From: CAZKVJ01 sp964556225 | GTDB lineage: Bacteria > Actinomycetota > Acidimicrobiia > Acidimicrobiales > Ilumatobacteraceae | Direction: 5' to 3' | DNA: 64,000 nucleotides | NCBI GenBank assembly: GCA_964556225.1 | Contig: CAZKVJ010000008.1 | Coordinates: 90,710 to 154,709 of the forward strand | Part shown: one piece after another, positions 16,197 to 26,588 of the stretch | Layout of the letters: every line of letters begins with the position of its first letter | How positions within the stretch are numbered: the stretch's first letter is position 1 | Notes under the pieces: model-generated | Seen by the model: only the letters and a program-made list of their open reading frames with translations | What the model was told of the DNA's origin: nothing | The model's database searches: none | Translations under genes and position numbers: made by a program

Positions 16197-18422
16197 TCAG
16201 GCGTCGGCGGTGCCCTTGCCGGGGACCAGGCGGTAGGCGTCGTACACGGCGTCGATCGTCTTGATCGTCCGCAGCACCGCATCGAGGTGGCTCGGGTCCG
16301 CCATCTCGAACTCGAAGCGCATCTTTGCGACCCGGTCGTTGCCGGTGTGGGTGCTGCACGACACGATGTTCACGTGGTGGTCCGACAGGGCGTTGGCCAC
16401 GTCGCGCAGCAGGCGGGAGCGGTCGAGGGCCACCACCTCGACGCCGGCCCGGAACACGGCGCCGTCCTGGTCGCCGTCCCATTCGACGTCGATCACCCGG
16501 GCGGCTTGGTCGGCGGCGAGCGACGTGGCGTTCGCGCAATCGAGGCGGTGCACGCTCACCCCTCGGCCCCTGGTGACGAAGCCGATGATCTCGTCACCAG
16601 GCACGGGCGTGCAGCACTTCGACAGGCGCACCAGCACGTCGTCGAGCCCCTCGACGTGGATGCCGACGGTCTTGCGGCCACGGCGGATGCCGCGCGGCTT
16701 GTACACCGTGACCGGCAGCTGCTCTGGCTCGTCGCCCGACTTCATCCCCTTGGCGATGCGCTGGGCCACCGAACGGCCGGACACGTGCTTTTCGCCGATG
16801 GCCGCCAGCAGGGCGTCGAGGTCGGCATAGTTCAGCGCCGCGATCTCCCTGCGCAGCGCCTCGCTGTCCCAGATGCGCTGCACCGGCAGGGCCTCGCGGC
16901 GCAGCTCCTTGGTGAGCTCGTCGCGCCCGGCCTCGATCATGTCGTCGCGGCGCTCACGCGAGAACCACTGGCGGATCTTGTTGCGGGCCCTGGGCGAGGC
17001 GACGAAGCCGAGCCAGTCGCGCGACGGGCCGGCGCTCTCGACCTTGGACGTGAAGATCTCGCAGCTGTCGCCGGAGCGCAGCGTGTGGTCGAGCGACACC
17101 AACCGGCCGTTGACGCGGGCGCCGATGCAGGCGTGACCGACCTGGGTGTGCACGGCGTAGGCGAAGTCGACAGGGGTGGCCCCGACCGGCAGTGTGATGA
17201 CCTTGCCCTTCGGTGTGAACACGAAGACCTCGTCCTGTTCGAGGTCCGTCTTCAGGCTCTCCATGAACTGGGTCGGGTCGGTGATCTCGGACTGCCAGTC
17301 GATGATCCGGTTCAGCCAGTCGATGTCCTTGGCGCTCTCGCCGTCCTTGTACGCCCAGTGCGCCGCCACTCCCCACTCCGCCCGCTGGTGCATCTCGCGG
17401 GTGCGGATCTGGACCTCGATCGCCTTGCCACCCGGGCCCACCACGGTGGTGTGCAGCGACTGGTAGAGGTTGAACTTGGGCATCGCGATGTAGTCCTTGA
17501 ACCGCCCCACGACCGGCTTCCACCGACCGTGGATGCAGCCGAGCGCGGCGTAGCAGTCCTTGACCGAGTCGACGATGACCCGGATCGCGACCAGGTCGAA
17601 GATGTCGTCGAACTCTCGCCCTTTCTGGATCATCTTCTCGTAGATGCTCCAGAGGTGCTTGGGCCGTCCCGTGACGGTGGCGTTGATGCCGAGTTCGGCC
17701 AGGCGGGCCTGGACCTCGGCCACCGCTGACGCCAGGAACAGCTCTCGCTCGGGCGCCCGAGACGACACCAAGTGGTCGAGCTCGGCGTAGCGCTTCGGGT
17801 GCAGGGCCGCGAAGGACAGGTCCTCGAGCTGCTGTTTCAGCTCCTGCATGCCCAGGCGGTGCGCCAGCGGGGCGTAGATGTCGAGCGTCTCCTGGGCGAT
17901 GCGGTGCTGCTTGTCCTCGGCCATGCCGGCGATCGTGCGCATGTTGTGCAGCCGGTCGGCCAGCTTGATGATGAGCACCCGCAGGTCACGGGCCATCGCC
18001 ACCAGCATCTTGCGCATGGTGGCCGCCTGCTGCGCCTCCTTGGAGTCGAACTGCAGCCGCTCGAGCTTGGTGACGCCGTCAACGATGCCGGCGACCTCGG
18101 CGCCGAAGCCGGCCTCAACCTCGCCCACGGTGATCTCGGTGTCTTCGACGGCATCGTGCAGCAGCGCTGCAGCGATCGACGTCTCGTCGAGGCCGATGTC
18201 GGCCACGATGCGGGCAACGGCGATGGGGTGGTTGATGTACGACTCGCCCGACGAGCGCAGCTGGTGGCGGTGCGCCTCCTTGGCCATCTCGTAGGCCCGC
18301 TGCACCAGGGTGGTGGACGCCCGGGGGTGGCGCTGACGGTACGCGGTGAGCACGGGCGACAGCTCCTCGTTGGACGCCGGCTGGTGACGCCGCCACGGCA
18401 GGACGCGATCGACCGTACCCAT
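16197..18422 (-). CDS. rel: Bifunctional (p)ppGpp synthetase/hydrolase
   Basis: A 741-residue long RSH protein. The HD hydrolase domain has an intact HDAVED motif (His89-Asp90). The synthetase domain follows (about 240-370, with VAIRVIVDSVKDCYAALGCIHGRWKP and PKFNLYQSLHTTVVGP). A TGS domain (VFTPKGKVITLPVGATPVDFAYAVHTQVG) and a C-terminal ACT domain (about 665-735) complete the usual order. Both catalytic halves look intact, so it should both make and degrade the stringent alarmone. It lies 4 nt after apt, last in the secDF-apt-rel run as in many actinobacteria. Confidence 0.96.
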   Translation of the reverse strand: MGTVDRVLPWRRHQPASNEELSPVLTAYRQRHPRASTTLVQRAYEMAKEAHRHQLRSSGESYINHPIAVARIVADIGLDETSIAAALLHDAVEDTEITVGEVEAGFGAEVAGIVDGVTKLERLQFDSKEAQQAATMRKMLVAMARDLRVLIIKLADRLHNMRTIAGMAEDKQHRIAQETLDIYAPLAHRLGMQELKQQLEDLSFAALHPKRYAELDHLVSSRAPERELFLASAVAEVQARLAELGINATVTGRPKHLWSIYEKMIQKGREFDDIFDLVAIRVIVDSVKDCYAALGCIHGRWKPVVGRFKDYIAMPKFNLYQSLHTTVVGPGGKAIEVQIRTREMHQRAEWGVAAHWAYKDGESAKDIDWLNRIIDWQSEITDPTQFMESLKTDLEQDEVFVFTPKGKVITLPVGATPVDFAYAVHTQVGHACIGARVNGRLVSLDHTLRSGDSCEIFTSKVESAGPSRDWLGFVASPRARNKIRQWFSRERRDDMIEAGRDELTKELRREALPVQRIWDSEALRREIAALNYADLDALLAAIGEKHVSGRSVAQRIAKGMKSGDEPEQLPVTVYKPRGIRRGRKTVGIHVEGLDDVLVRLSKCCTPVPGDEIIGFVTRGRGVSVHRLDCANATSLAADQAARVIDVEWDGDQDGAVFRAGVEVVALDRSRLLRDVANALSDHHVNIVSCSTHTGNDRVAKMRFEFEMADPSHLDAVLRTIKTIDAVYDAYRLVPGKGTADA

Positions 18423-18426
18423 GCCC

Positions 18427-18948
18427 CTAGAACACCATCAGGCTCTCGACGTGGCGCCCTGCGAGCATCGACCGACCGCCGAGCGCGCCCAGCTCGATGA
18501 GGAACCCCATGCCGACGATGTGGCCGCCGAGCGCCTCGACCAGACGGGCGGTGGCTGCAGCCGTGCCGCCGGTGGCGAGCACGTCGTCGATGATGAGCAC
18601 CCGCTCGCCGGGATGGATCGCATCGCGGTGGATCTCGAGCTTGTCGGTGCCGTACTCGAGCGCGTACTCCTCGCGGGCGACGGCCCAGGGCAGCTTGCCG
18701 GCCTTGCGCACGGGCACGAACCCGGCCCCGAGGTCGAACGCGACCGGTGCCGCGAGGATGAACCCTCTGGCCTCGACGCCGATCACGTGGTCGACGGCCA
18801 CACCGTCGAAGCGCTGCTTCAGCCCGTGCACCGCCGCCCGGAAGCTGGCCGGATCGCCCAGGAGCGGGGTGATGTCGCGGAACGTGACCCCGTCGTTCGG
18901 GTAGTCGGGGATCTCTCGAACCTTCTCACGCAGCGCCGCGGCTCCCAT
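18427..18948 (-). CDS. apt: Adenine phosphoribosyltransferase
   Basis: A 173-residue type I phosphoribosyltransferase with the PRPP-binding loop VLIIDDVLATGGTAAA and the Apt N-terminal region IPDYPNDGVTFRDITPLLGDP. It salvages adenine to AMP. The next gene downstream is rel, a conserved arrangement linking purine salvage and ppGpp metabolism. Although it follows secF by 15 nt, TAGCCT (18960-18955, minus strand) lies exactly 6 nt before its ATG, so an internal leaderless promoter is possible. Confidence 0.95.
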   Translation of the reverse strand: MGAAALREKVREIPDYPNDGVTFRDITPLLGDPASFRAAVHGLKQRFDGVAVDHVIGVEARGFILAAPVAFDLGAGFVPVRKAGKLPWAVAREEYALEYGTDKLEIHRDAIHPGERVLIIDDVLATGGTAAATARLVEALGGHIVGMGFLIELGALGGRSMLAGRHVESLMVF

Positions 18949-18954
18949 GGGCCG

Positions 18955-18960
18955 AGGCTA
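18955..18960 (-). promoter_or_regulatory. Candidate internal -10 box upstream of apt
   Basis: TAGCCT with 6 nt to the ATG at 18948, between the secF stop (18964) and apt. It could give apt-rel a transcript independent of secDF. Confidence 0.35.
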
Positions 18961-18963
18961 CCG

Positions 18964-20163
18964 CTAGCGCCGCTTCTTCTTGCGGGGTCTCGGGGGGTGC
19001 GAGAGCACCGCCGTGGTGTCCAGCTCGACGGTGCCGGGCGCGACGGTGGCCGTCGCGCGGCCGGGGACGAGCGCGTCGGCCTCGGCGTCGCCCGTGCTGG
19101 TGGCAGCGCCGTGCTCGCGCCGGCCAACGGTCTGGCCGTGGCCCATCAGCCGAGCCAGCTCGTCTCCCGTGGCGTGATGTGAGCGCAGCGAGCGGTACTT
19201 CGGCTCACGCTCCTTCAGCACCGCGAGGAGCGGCGTGGCGATGAAGATCGACGAGTACGCGCCGGCCAGGAGACCGACCAGCAGCGCGAGGGCGAACTCC
19301 TCGAGCGATCGGGCACCCATGATGATGGAGCCGACGATCCACAGCGAGAACACCGGGAGGAGCGCGCAGATGCTGGTGTTGAGGCTGCGCATCAGCACCT
19401 GGTTCATCGACACGTTGATCACGTCGGCGTACGGGGTGCGCGAGCCCGAGAACCGCTTGGCGTTGTCCCGCACGCGGTCGAACACCACGATCGTGTCGTA
19501 GAGCGAGTAGCCCAGGATGGTGAGGAACGCCACCACCGTGGCCGGCGTGACCACCAGCCCGAGCACCGAGTACACCCCGACGCTGATGAGCACGTCGTGG
19601 ACCATCGCCAAGAACGCCGACAGCGCCATCTTCCACTCGAAGCGCCAGGCGATGAACACCGACACGAGGATGAAGAACACCACGAGGGCCCGGACCGCCT
19701 TCTCGGTGATGCTGCGACCCCACGACGAGCTCACGGCCTGGGCGCTCACCTCGTCGACGTCGACCTCGGCCGCTTCGGCCAGGTCGGCCGCCACCGCAGC
19801 TTGCACGTCGGCGGGCTGCTCACCGACCTGGATGCGCAGCCGCTGGTCGCTGCCGGTGCCGAGCGTCTGGATCTTGGCGTCGGCGACGTCGATCCCGTTG
19901 TCCGACAGGACGCCTTCGGCCTCGTCGATCGTGATGCCGGCGGCCGGGACCTCCCAGGCGACACCACCTTCGAAGTCGATGCCCAGGTTCAGCTGACGGG
20001 TCGCCAACGAGACCAGTGCGATCACGATGAGCGCCAGGGAGAGCCCGAACCCACGCCAGCGCTTGCCGTAGAAGTCGTAGGTGGTCTCGCCGGCGTAGAG
20101 GCGGTGCCAGACGCTCCGCTCGGGCGGCGCCGGGGTGGTCGTGTCGTCGACGACGGTGCTCAC
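18964..20163 (-). CDS. secF: Protein translocase subunit SecF
   Basis: A 399-residue membrane protein. It has an N-terminal helix, LGIDFEGGVAWEV (the D1 motif), a short periplasmic domain, and the five-helix block with GVYSVLGLVVTPATVVAFLTILGYSLYDTIVVFDRVRDN, the SecF signature. With SecD it uses the proton gradient to pull secreted proteins through SecYEG. A charged C-terminal tail of about 80 residues ending in PRPRKKKRR is cytoplasmic and longer than in enterobacterial SecF. Its start overlaps the secD stop by 4 nt. Confidence 0.95.
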   Translation of the reverse strand: MSTVVDDTTTPAPPERSVWHRLYAGETTYDFYGKRWRGFGLSLALIVIALVSLATRQLNLGIDFEGGVAWEVPAAGITIDEAEGVLSDNGIDVADAKIQTLGTGSDQRLRIQVGEQPADVQAAVAADLAEAAEVDVDEVSAQAVSSSWGRSITEKAVRALVVFFILVSVFIAWRFEWKMALSAFLAMVHDVLISVGVYSVLGLVVTPATVVAFLTILGYSLYDTIVVFDRVRDNAKRFSGSRTPYADVINVSMNQVLMRSLNTSICALLPVFSLWIVGSIIMGARSLEEFALALLVGLLAGAYSSIFIATPLLAVLKEREPKYRSLRSHHATGDELARLMGHGQTVGRREHGAATSTGDAEADALVPGRATATVAPGTVELDTTAVLSHPPRPRKKKRR

Positions 20164-21737
20164 TGTTCACCTCCGGACCGCGGGGCGGCGGCGGCTGCGG
20201 CGCCGGCACCGCCCGGCTGGGACACACCCAGGATCCGACGACCCTGGATCCAGCTGGTCTGCGCCAGCAGCAGCATCGCGGGGCGGGTGTAGAAGTAGGC
20301 GACGACCATGTCGCAGATGGTGGCCAGGCCGAGGAAGAACGCGAAGCCTCGCACCGAGCCGACCGTCAGGTACCACAGGACCATGGCGCCGATCAGCGAC
20401 ACCAGGTCCGCCGTCCAGATGGTGCGCCACGCGCTCTCGAAGCCGCGACGGGCGCCGGTGCGCAGGCTGCGTCCGCCTTGCACCTCGTCCTTCAGGCGCT
20501 CGAAGAACACGACGTACGAGTCGACCGTGATGCCGATCGAGACGATGAGCCCGGCTGCGCCCGACAGGGTGAGCGCCAGGCCGCGTGTGGCGCCGAGCAG
20601 GGCGATGACGGACCACGTGATCAGACCGAACAAGACCAGGCCGCCCACGATGATGACGGTGAGAAGGCGGTAGTAGAGGAAGAGGTAGATGAGCAGCAGC
20701 ACGATGCCGACGACTCCGGCGACGATCGCTGCCTGCAGCGCCTCGGTGCCGAGCGTGGCCGACACGACCGTGGCCTGGGCCGGCTCCAGGCGCACCGGCA
20801 CGGCGCCGAACTCGAGGATCTTCGCCAGGTCGCGCGCCTCACGCTCGGTGAAGCTGCCGCTGATCACCACGCGGTCGCTGAACTCGGGCTCGTTGACGGT
20901 GGGCGCCGAGATCACCACGCCGTCGAGCACGATGGCCAACCGACCCGTGGGGCAGTCCTGCTGGGGTGCGCCGACGTAGCACTTGGTGGCCAGAGCGTTC
21001 CAGATGTCCCGACCGTCGGCTCCGCCCCGCAGACCGACGTCGACGACCCACTCGCCGTTCTGGATGGTGGCGTTGGCGTCACGGCTGAACACCTCGCCGG
21101 TGCCGCCGGCGGGCCCGAGGATGAACAGGTTGCCGTTGCCATCGGGGAGCACGACCGTGGTGAGGGGGTCGTCGGTCGTCGTCGTCAGCGGCGACGCCTC
21201 GGTGGTGGTCGTGGCGCCTTCGGTCGTGGTGGACGCCTCGGCGTCCGACCCCGCCGAGGCCGCGTCCGAGGTCGCCGTCGGCGCAGCCGTCGTCGTGGAC
21301 GCGGCCGTGGTCGACGACGAGGACGAGCTGGTCGCGCTGTCGTCGGTGGCGACCGTGGTCGTGGTGGCGCCACCCTCGGTGTCGGCGCCCGGCAGCTCCT
21401 GGAGGACCGGCCGCAGCTGGACGGCACCAGTACGTCCGACGAGCTCGATCGCGCGACGCTGGTCCTTCACGCCCGGCAGGTTGACCACGATGGTGTCGCC
21501 CTGGCGGACGATCTCGGGCTCGGCGACGCCGAGGGCGTCGACGCGTTGGCGGATCACGTCGACGGCGACGTCGAGAGCCTCGTCCTCGTAGTCGCCCTCG
21601 GCCTGCAGCGTGACGGACGCGCCGCCCTGCAGGTCGAGGCCGAGCTCCGGGGAGTTGCCGAGCAGGGCGTTGATGGCCACTCCGAGGATGGCCACCACCC
21701 AGATCCCGATCAGGGACGCGAGCAAGCGCCGGCGCAT
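20160..21737 (-). CDS. secD: Protein translocase subunit SecD with Ser/Thr/Ala-rich insert
   Basis: A 525-residue protein. It has an N-terminal helix (4-26), LGLDLQGGASVTL, a periplasmic domain, and the C-terminal membrane block with the SecD motifs SGAAGLIVSIGITVDSYVVFFERLKDE and GFAFFLGLATICDMVVAYFYTRPAMLLL. Between P1 subdomains residues about 119-195 are a low-complexity Thr/Ser/Ala/Asp tract with no homologue in E. coli SecD. The start at 21737 gives the standard N-terminus; the open frame continues upstream into yajC antisense-free sequence without family similarity. Confidence 0.94.
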   Translation of the reverse strand: MRRRLLASLIGIWVVAILGVAINALLGNSPELGLDLQGGASVTLQAEGDYEDEALDVAVDVIRQRVDALGVAEPEIVRQGDTIVVNLPGVKDQRRAIELVGRTGAVQLRPVLQELPGADTEGGATTTTVATDDSATSSSSSSTTAASTTTAAPTATSDAASAGSDAEASTTTEGATTTTEASPLTTTTDDPLTTVVLPDGNGNLFILGPAGGTGEVFSRDANATIQNGEWVVDVGLRGGADGRDIWNALATKCYVGAPQQDCPTGRLAIVLDGVVISAPTVNEPEFSDRVVISGSFTEREARDLAKILEFGAVPVRLEPAQATVVSATLGTEALQAAIVAGVVGIVLLLIYLFLYYRLLTVIIVGGLVLFGLITWSVIALLGATRGLALTLSGAAGLIVSIGITVDSYVVFFERLKDEVQGGRSLRTGARRGFESAWRTIWTADLVSLIGAMVLWYLTVGSVRGFAFFLGLATICDMVVAYFYTRPAMLLLAQTSWIQGRRILGVSQPGGAGAAAAAAPRSGGEQ

Positions 21738-21750
21738 CAGGTGGGACCGA

Positions 21751-22122
21751 TCACTCGCCGTCGACGTCGGCGGCCGGCGGGTCCGACGGCTCCTCGGCAG
21801 CGGCCGGGGTTCCGACGGGGATCGTGCGCTTGGCGATCGCACCGCGGGTCACGCGGATCGTGACGTTCTCGGCGACCTCGACCCACACCGTGTCGCCCTC
21901 GATGCCGTCGACGAAGCCGTACACGCCCGACGTCAGCATCACCTCGTCACCCTCGGCCAGCTGGCTCTGCAGCGCTGACGCCTCGCGCTGGCGCTTGCGC
22001 TGCGGCCGGATGAGCAGGAAGTACATGGCGACGAAGATGAGGCCGAAGAAGGCCAGCGGGGCAACGGCGGCGAAGCCGCCGCCACCGCCGTCGTCACTGC
22101 TGGCGAGGAGAACGCTGAACAT
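21751..22122 (-). CDS. yajC: Preprotein translocase subunit YajC
   Basis: A 123-residue small membrane protein. A single helix (FFGLIFVAMYFLLIRPQRKRQREASALQSQL) is followed by a cytoplasmic domain with EGDEVMLTSGVYGFVDGIEGDTVWVEVAENVTIRVTRGAI, the YajC signature. It associates with SecDF. It lies 13 nt upstream of secD and 104 nt downstream of tgt, in the conserved order tgt-yajC-secD-secF. Confidence 0.94.
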   Translation of the reverse strand: MFSVLLASSDDGGGGGFAAVAPLAFFGLIFVAMYFLLIRPQRKRQREASALQSQLAEGDEVMLTSGVYGFVDGIEGDTVWVEVAENVTIRVTRGAIAKRTIPVGTPAAAEEPSDPPAADVDGE

Positions 22123-22226
22123 CGAGTTGGGGCTCCGAATCCGTGACGTCCGGGACCTCGCCCGGACCGGCGGACGAGCCTAGCCAGCGCAGGTGCAGGC
22201 GCGGCAGCACCTCGCCGCGATCCCGG

Positions 22227-23324
22227 TCAGGCCCAGACCTCGAGCACCTCGCGGCGGAGGTGGTCGAGCGTGCCGGCGGCGATGGCGGTGCGCATCCGCT
22301 CCATCAGCGCCAGCGTCCACGCCACGTTGTGGATCGACACCAGGCGCGATGCCGTCGGCTCGCCCACCTGGAACAGGTGGCGCAGGTAGCCCCGGCTGTG
22401 ACGGACGCAGACCTCGCACGTGCAGGTCTCGTCGAGCGGCTCATCGCTCAGCGCGTGGCGGGCATTCTTCAGCTGGAGCCGGCCCGCCGAGGTGAGTGCG
22501 GTTCCGTGGCGCCCGAGGCGGGTCTGCATCACGCAGTCGAACTGGTCGACGCCGAGGGTCACCGCCTCCACCAGGGATGCCGGGTCGCCCACGCCCATCA
22601 GGTAGCGCGGACGGTCGGTGGGCAAGTGTTCGATCGCCGCAGCGAGCGCCGGGAGCATCTCCTCCCGGGACTCGCCCACGGAGAGCCCGCCGATTCCGTA
22701 ACCATCGAAGCCGAGCTCCACCGTGCGCCGGGCGCTTCCGGACCGCAGCGCGTGGTCGACGCCGCCCTGCACGATGCCGAACAGCGACTGCTCGGGCCGC
22801 CGGTGCGCGCGCCGGGCGCGCTCGGCCCACGCTGCCGTGCGCTCCACCGCCAGGCGCACGACCTCGGGCGGCGACGGCAGCGGCGGGCAGACATCGAGCA
22901 CCATCTGGATGTCGGCGCCGAGCAGCTCCTGCACGGCGACGGCGGACTCCGGCGTGAGGCGGTGGGTCGATCCGTCATAGGTGGACCGGAACGTCACCCC
23001 GTCGTCGTCGACCTTGGGCTCGAGGGAGAAGACCTGGTACCCGCCGCTGTCGGTGAGCGTCAGGCCCGTCCAGCCGGCGAACGGGCCGAGTCCGCCGAGG
23101 CGGGCGACGGTCTCGGCGCCGGGGCGCAGCATGAGGTGGTAGGTGTTGCCGAGCACTATCTGGGCCCCGAGGCGCTCGTAGTCGGCTGCGCTGAGGTACT
23201 TGATGGCTCCCCGGGTGCCGACGGGCATGAAGCACGGCGTGCGGTAGGGGCCCCGGGCGGTGTGCGCCGTGCCAGCGCGCGCTGCGCCATCGCTCACCTC
23301 CACCTCGAACCGCACCGGATGCAC
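22227..23324 (-). CDS. tgt: tRNA-guanine transglycosylase
   Basis: A 365-residue TIM-barrel enzyme that exchanges guanine 34 of GUN-anticodon tRNAs for preQ1. It has GTRGAIKYLS, the catalytic TDSGGYQVFSL and GIVQGG regions, and a zinc site CTCEVCVRH near residues 307-315. The GTG start at 23324 is preceded by TAGCGT (23337-23332) with 7 nt between, so it may also have its own promoter. It follows queA by 25 nt, which supplies the next step in queuosine formation. Confidence 0.95.
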   Translation of the reverse strand: MHPVRFEVEVSDGAARAGTAHTARGPYRTPCFMPVGTRGAIKYLSAADYERLGAQIVLGNTYHLMLRPGAETVARLGGLGPFAGWTGLTLTDSGGYQVFSLEPKVDDDGVTFRSTYDGSTHRLTPESAVAVQELLGADIQMVLDVCPPLPSPPEVVRLAVERTAAWAERARRAHRRPEQSLFGIVQGGVDHALRSGSARRTVELGFDGYGIGGLSVGESREEMLPALAAAIEHLPTDRPRYLMGVGDPASLVEAVTLGVDQFDCVMQTRLGRHGTALTSAGRLQLKNARHALSDEPLDETCTCEVCVRHSRGYLRHLFQVGEPTASRLVSIHNVAWTLALMERMRTAIAAGTLDHLRREVLEVWA

Positions 23325-23349
23325 CCCGCCGACGCTACCGATCGGGGCG

Positions 23350-24360
<1,011 letters not shown>

Positions 24361-24397
24361 GAGCCGAGAGGCTACGAGGCGCTCCTCCTCGATGGGT

Positions 24398-25297
24398 CTA
24401 CGTCAGCGTCACCCGGTGATCCAGGGCGACGAGCTTGGCCGGGTTGCGGACCACGTAGAGCCGCACGATGGCACCGTCCACCACGTCGACCTCGATCACG
24501 AGCAGCGGCCGCGAGCCGTGACGCACGACGACGCCGACGCGCCCGTTGACCCAAGCCGGCTCGAACGAGGTGCGCTCGGACGTCAGCCGCTTGGTGATGT
24601 TGACGAAGAAGCGCGACACCCGATCGGCGCCGACCACCGGCCGGCGGGCCGAGTGGTGGTCGCGGCCGCCGTCGGTGAGTGACACCACGTCGGGCGCGAG
24701 CAGTGCTCGCGCCTCGGCCATGTCGCCCGCCAACAGCGCACCCAGGAAGCGGCCGGCGATCTCGAGCTGCTCGGCCGGCGCCGCCGGGCGCCGGTCGTCG
24801 TAGTGGGCGCGGAGCTTTCGACGAGCCCTCACCGTCAGCTGGCGGGTTGACGTCTCGCTGCGGCCAAGCGTCGCCGCGACCGCCCGGAACGGTTCGCCGA
24901 ACACGTCCGCCAGCAGCACCGCGAGGCGCTCCTCCGGACCGAGCCGTTCGAGCAGCACGAGGAACGCCGTCGTCAGTGAGTCCGATATCTCGGCGACATG
25001 GGCGGGGTCGGTCTCGGCGACCGGCTCGACCAGTGGCTCCGGCAACCACGGTCCGACGTAGTCGGCACGGTCCCGACGGCGGGCTCGCAGCCGGTCCAGC
25101 CCCAAGCGCCCCACCACCGTCGTCAACCACGCCGAGGGCCGCTCGATGGCGGCGTGGTCGGAGCGCTCCCACCGCAGCCACGCGTCCTGCACGACATCCT
25201 CGGCATCGGCCAGCGAACCCAGCAGGCGGTAGGCGAGACCGACCAGCCGAGCCCGCTCTGCTTCGAAGATGGCGGCCGCATCGGTGTCAGCGCTCAT
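24398..25297 (-). CDS. ECF41-family RNA polymerase sigma factor with SnoaL-like C-terminal domain
   Basis: A 299-residue protein with sigma-2 (LVGLAYRLLGSLADAEDVVQDAWLRWER) and sigma-4 (LAVLLADVFGEPFRAVAATLGRSETSTRQLTVRARRKL) regions. A linker contains WLPEPL, and a C-terminal NTF2/SnoaL-like domain has SLTDGGRDH and LYVVRNPAKL. These are diagnostic of ECF41, where the C-terminal domain both tunes and is needed for activity in place of an anti-sigma factor. The gene overlaps the FAD oxidoreductase upstream by 4 nt, the partner arrangement common for ECF41. Confidence 0.92.
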   Translation of the reverse strand: MSADTDAAAIFEAERARLVGLAYRLLGSLADAEDVVQDAWLRWERSDHAAIERPSAWLTTVVGRLGLDRLRARRRDRADYVGPWLPEPLVEPVAETDPAHVAEISDSLTTAFLVLLERLGPEERLAVLLADVFGEPFRAVAATLGRSETSTRQLTVRARRKLRAHYDDRRPAAPAEQLEIAGRFLGALLAGDMAEARALLAPDVVSLTDGGRDHHSARRPVVGADRVSRFFVNITKRLTSERTSFEPAWVNGRVGVVVRHGSRPLLVIEVDVVDGAIVRLYVVRNPAKLVALDHRVTLT

Positions 25298-26568
25298 GCT
25301 GCTGCCCGCCCGGTCAAGGCCGCCGCCACCTCGCCGGCACGCACCCCACTGGCGGCGGCCGCATCGGCGAGGAGGCCGTCCGGTCCCACCCAGTCGCCGG
25401 CCAGGAGGACACCGGGGATGCCGAGTGCGTCGAGCGCCGGGCGGCCACGTCGACCACCGGCAGCGGCAACGGGAGTCCCGTGGGTCACGGTGAGGCCCGC
25501 CAGGTAGCGGGCGTGCAGCACCACGTCGTCGGTCACGCCGGCGAGACGGGCGAGGTCGCGCAGCTCTGCCGCACCGTCCGGCCCGCCGCTCGACTCCCCC
25601 GGGCTCAGGTACCGGGCCAGGCTGACGAGTCCCTGCCCGGCGGGTGCCAGCCGGGCCACGGGAGCGTGCGGCGAGAGGTACAGGGCACGATCGAGACCGA
25701 GCACGATGCCCTCGTGGGGCCGTGCGACGGCGAGGTCGAGACAGCTGGCGCGCGACGGCGCGCCGAGCCCGGGATGGGCGGCGACCGTCACACCCGTCAG
25801 ACGCTCGGCGACCGCCGGTGAGCCGGCGGCGATCACCACCGAGCGAGCCCTGAGCGCCTCGTCCCCGATGACGATCTCGACCGCGCCGCCGGAGGCGGCG
25901 TCGATGCGGGTGACCTCCGTGCCCGTTCGCACCCGACCCCCGTGCCGCTCGACCACCCGGCGCAACCCGCCGACGATGATCGCCCAGCCGCCGTCGACGT
26001 AGCGCACGCCCCGGCGCGCCAGCTGCATCTGCTCGATCGCCGCGCCGGCGTCGAACGATGTGGGGTCGTTGGAGTACGTGCCGAGCCGCAGGATCATCTC
26101 GACGAAGGCCCGCACGTCGTCCGGCTCGCCACCGAGCCAGTCGGCCACGCTGTGCCCCACGTGACGGTCCGGGTCGAGGCGTCCGAGGCCGGCGAACAGC
26201 GCCAACAGGCGCGCTCGCGACCGAGCGCGCAGCAGCGGGGTGCGGACCAGCGACATCGGCGTCAGCGACACCGGGGTGAGCTGGCCACGATGCGCGACCC
26301 GCAGGTCGACGGCGTTCGGCGCCCGCCCGGGCGCGTCGATGCCCACGTCGCGCAGCAGCTGCGCCAGCGCGCCCCCTTCGTACAGCGCGTGCGGGCCGAC
26401 GTTGTAGGCCACGCCCTCACGCTCGGTCGTGCGTGCCCGGCCCCCGAGTCCGTGCCCCTCGAGCACGACGACGCTGGCCCCCTGCGTGCTGGCGGTCGCC
26501 GCCGCGGCGAGTCCAGCGATCCCACCGCCGACCACCACGACATCGATCCGATCATCCGTGCGCTCCAT
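25294..26568 (-). CDS. FAD-dependent oxidoreductase co-transcribed with ECF41 sigma factor
   Basis: A 424-residue protein with the FAD motif VVVVGGGIAGLAAAATASTQGASVVVLEGHGLGGRARTT and a C-terminal LLAGDWVGPDGLLADAAAASGVRAG. It belongs to the protoporphyrinogen/phytoene/amine oxidase superfamily. It is first in an operon with the sigma factor (4-nt overlap), and an ECF41-type promoter lies just upstream. ECF41 operons usually carry such a partner oxidoreductase, whose substrate is not known. A GGAGG ribosome binding site precedes the ATG. Confidence 0.82.
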   Translation of the reverse strand: MERTDDRIDVVVVGGGIAGLAAAATASTQGASVVVLEGHGLGGRARTTEREGVAYNVGPHALYEGGALAQLLRDVGIDAPGRAPNAVDLRVAHRGQLTPVSLTPMSLVRTPLLRARSRARLLALFAGLGRLDPDRHVGHSVADWLGGEPDDVRAFVEMILRLGTYSNDPTSFDAGAAIEQMQLARRGVRYVDGGWAIIVGGLRRVVERHGGRVRTGTEVTRIDAASGGAVEIVIGDEALRARSVVIAAGSPAVAERLTGVTVAAHPGLGAPSRASCLDLAVARPHEGIVLGLDRALYLSPHAPVARLAPAGQGLVSLARYLSPGESSGGPDGAAELRDLARLAGVTDDVVLHARYLAGLTVTHGTPVAAAGGRRGRPALDALGIPGVLLAGDWVGPDGLLADAAAASGVRAGEVAAALTGRAAA

Positions 26569-26588
26569 CGTTCCACCTCCATCTCATC

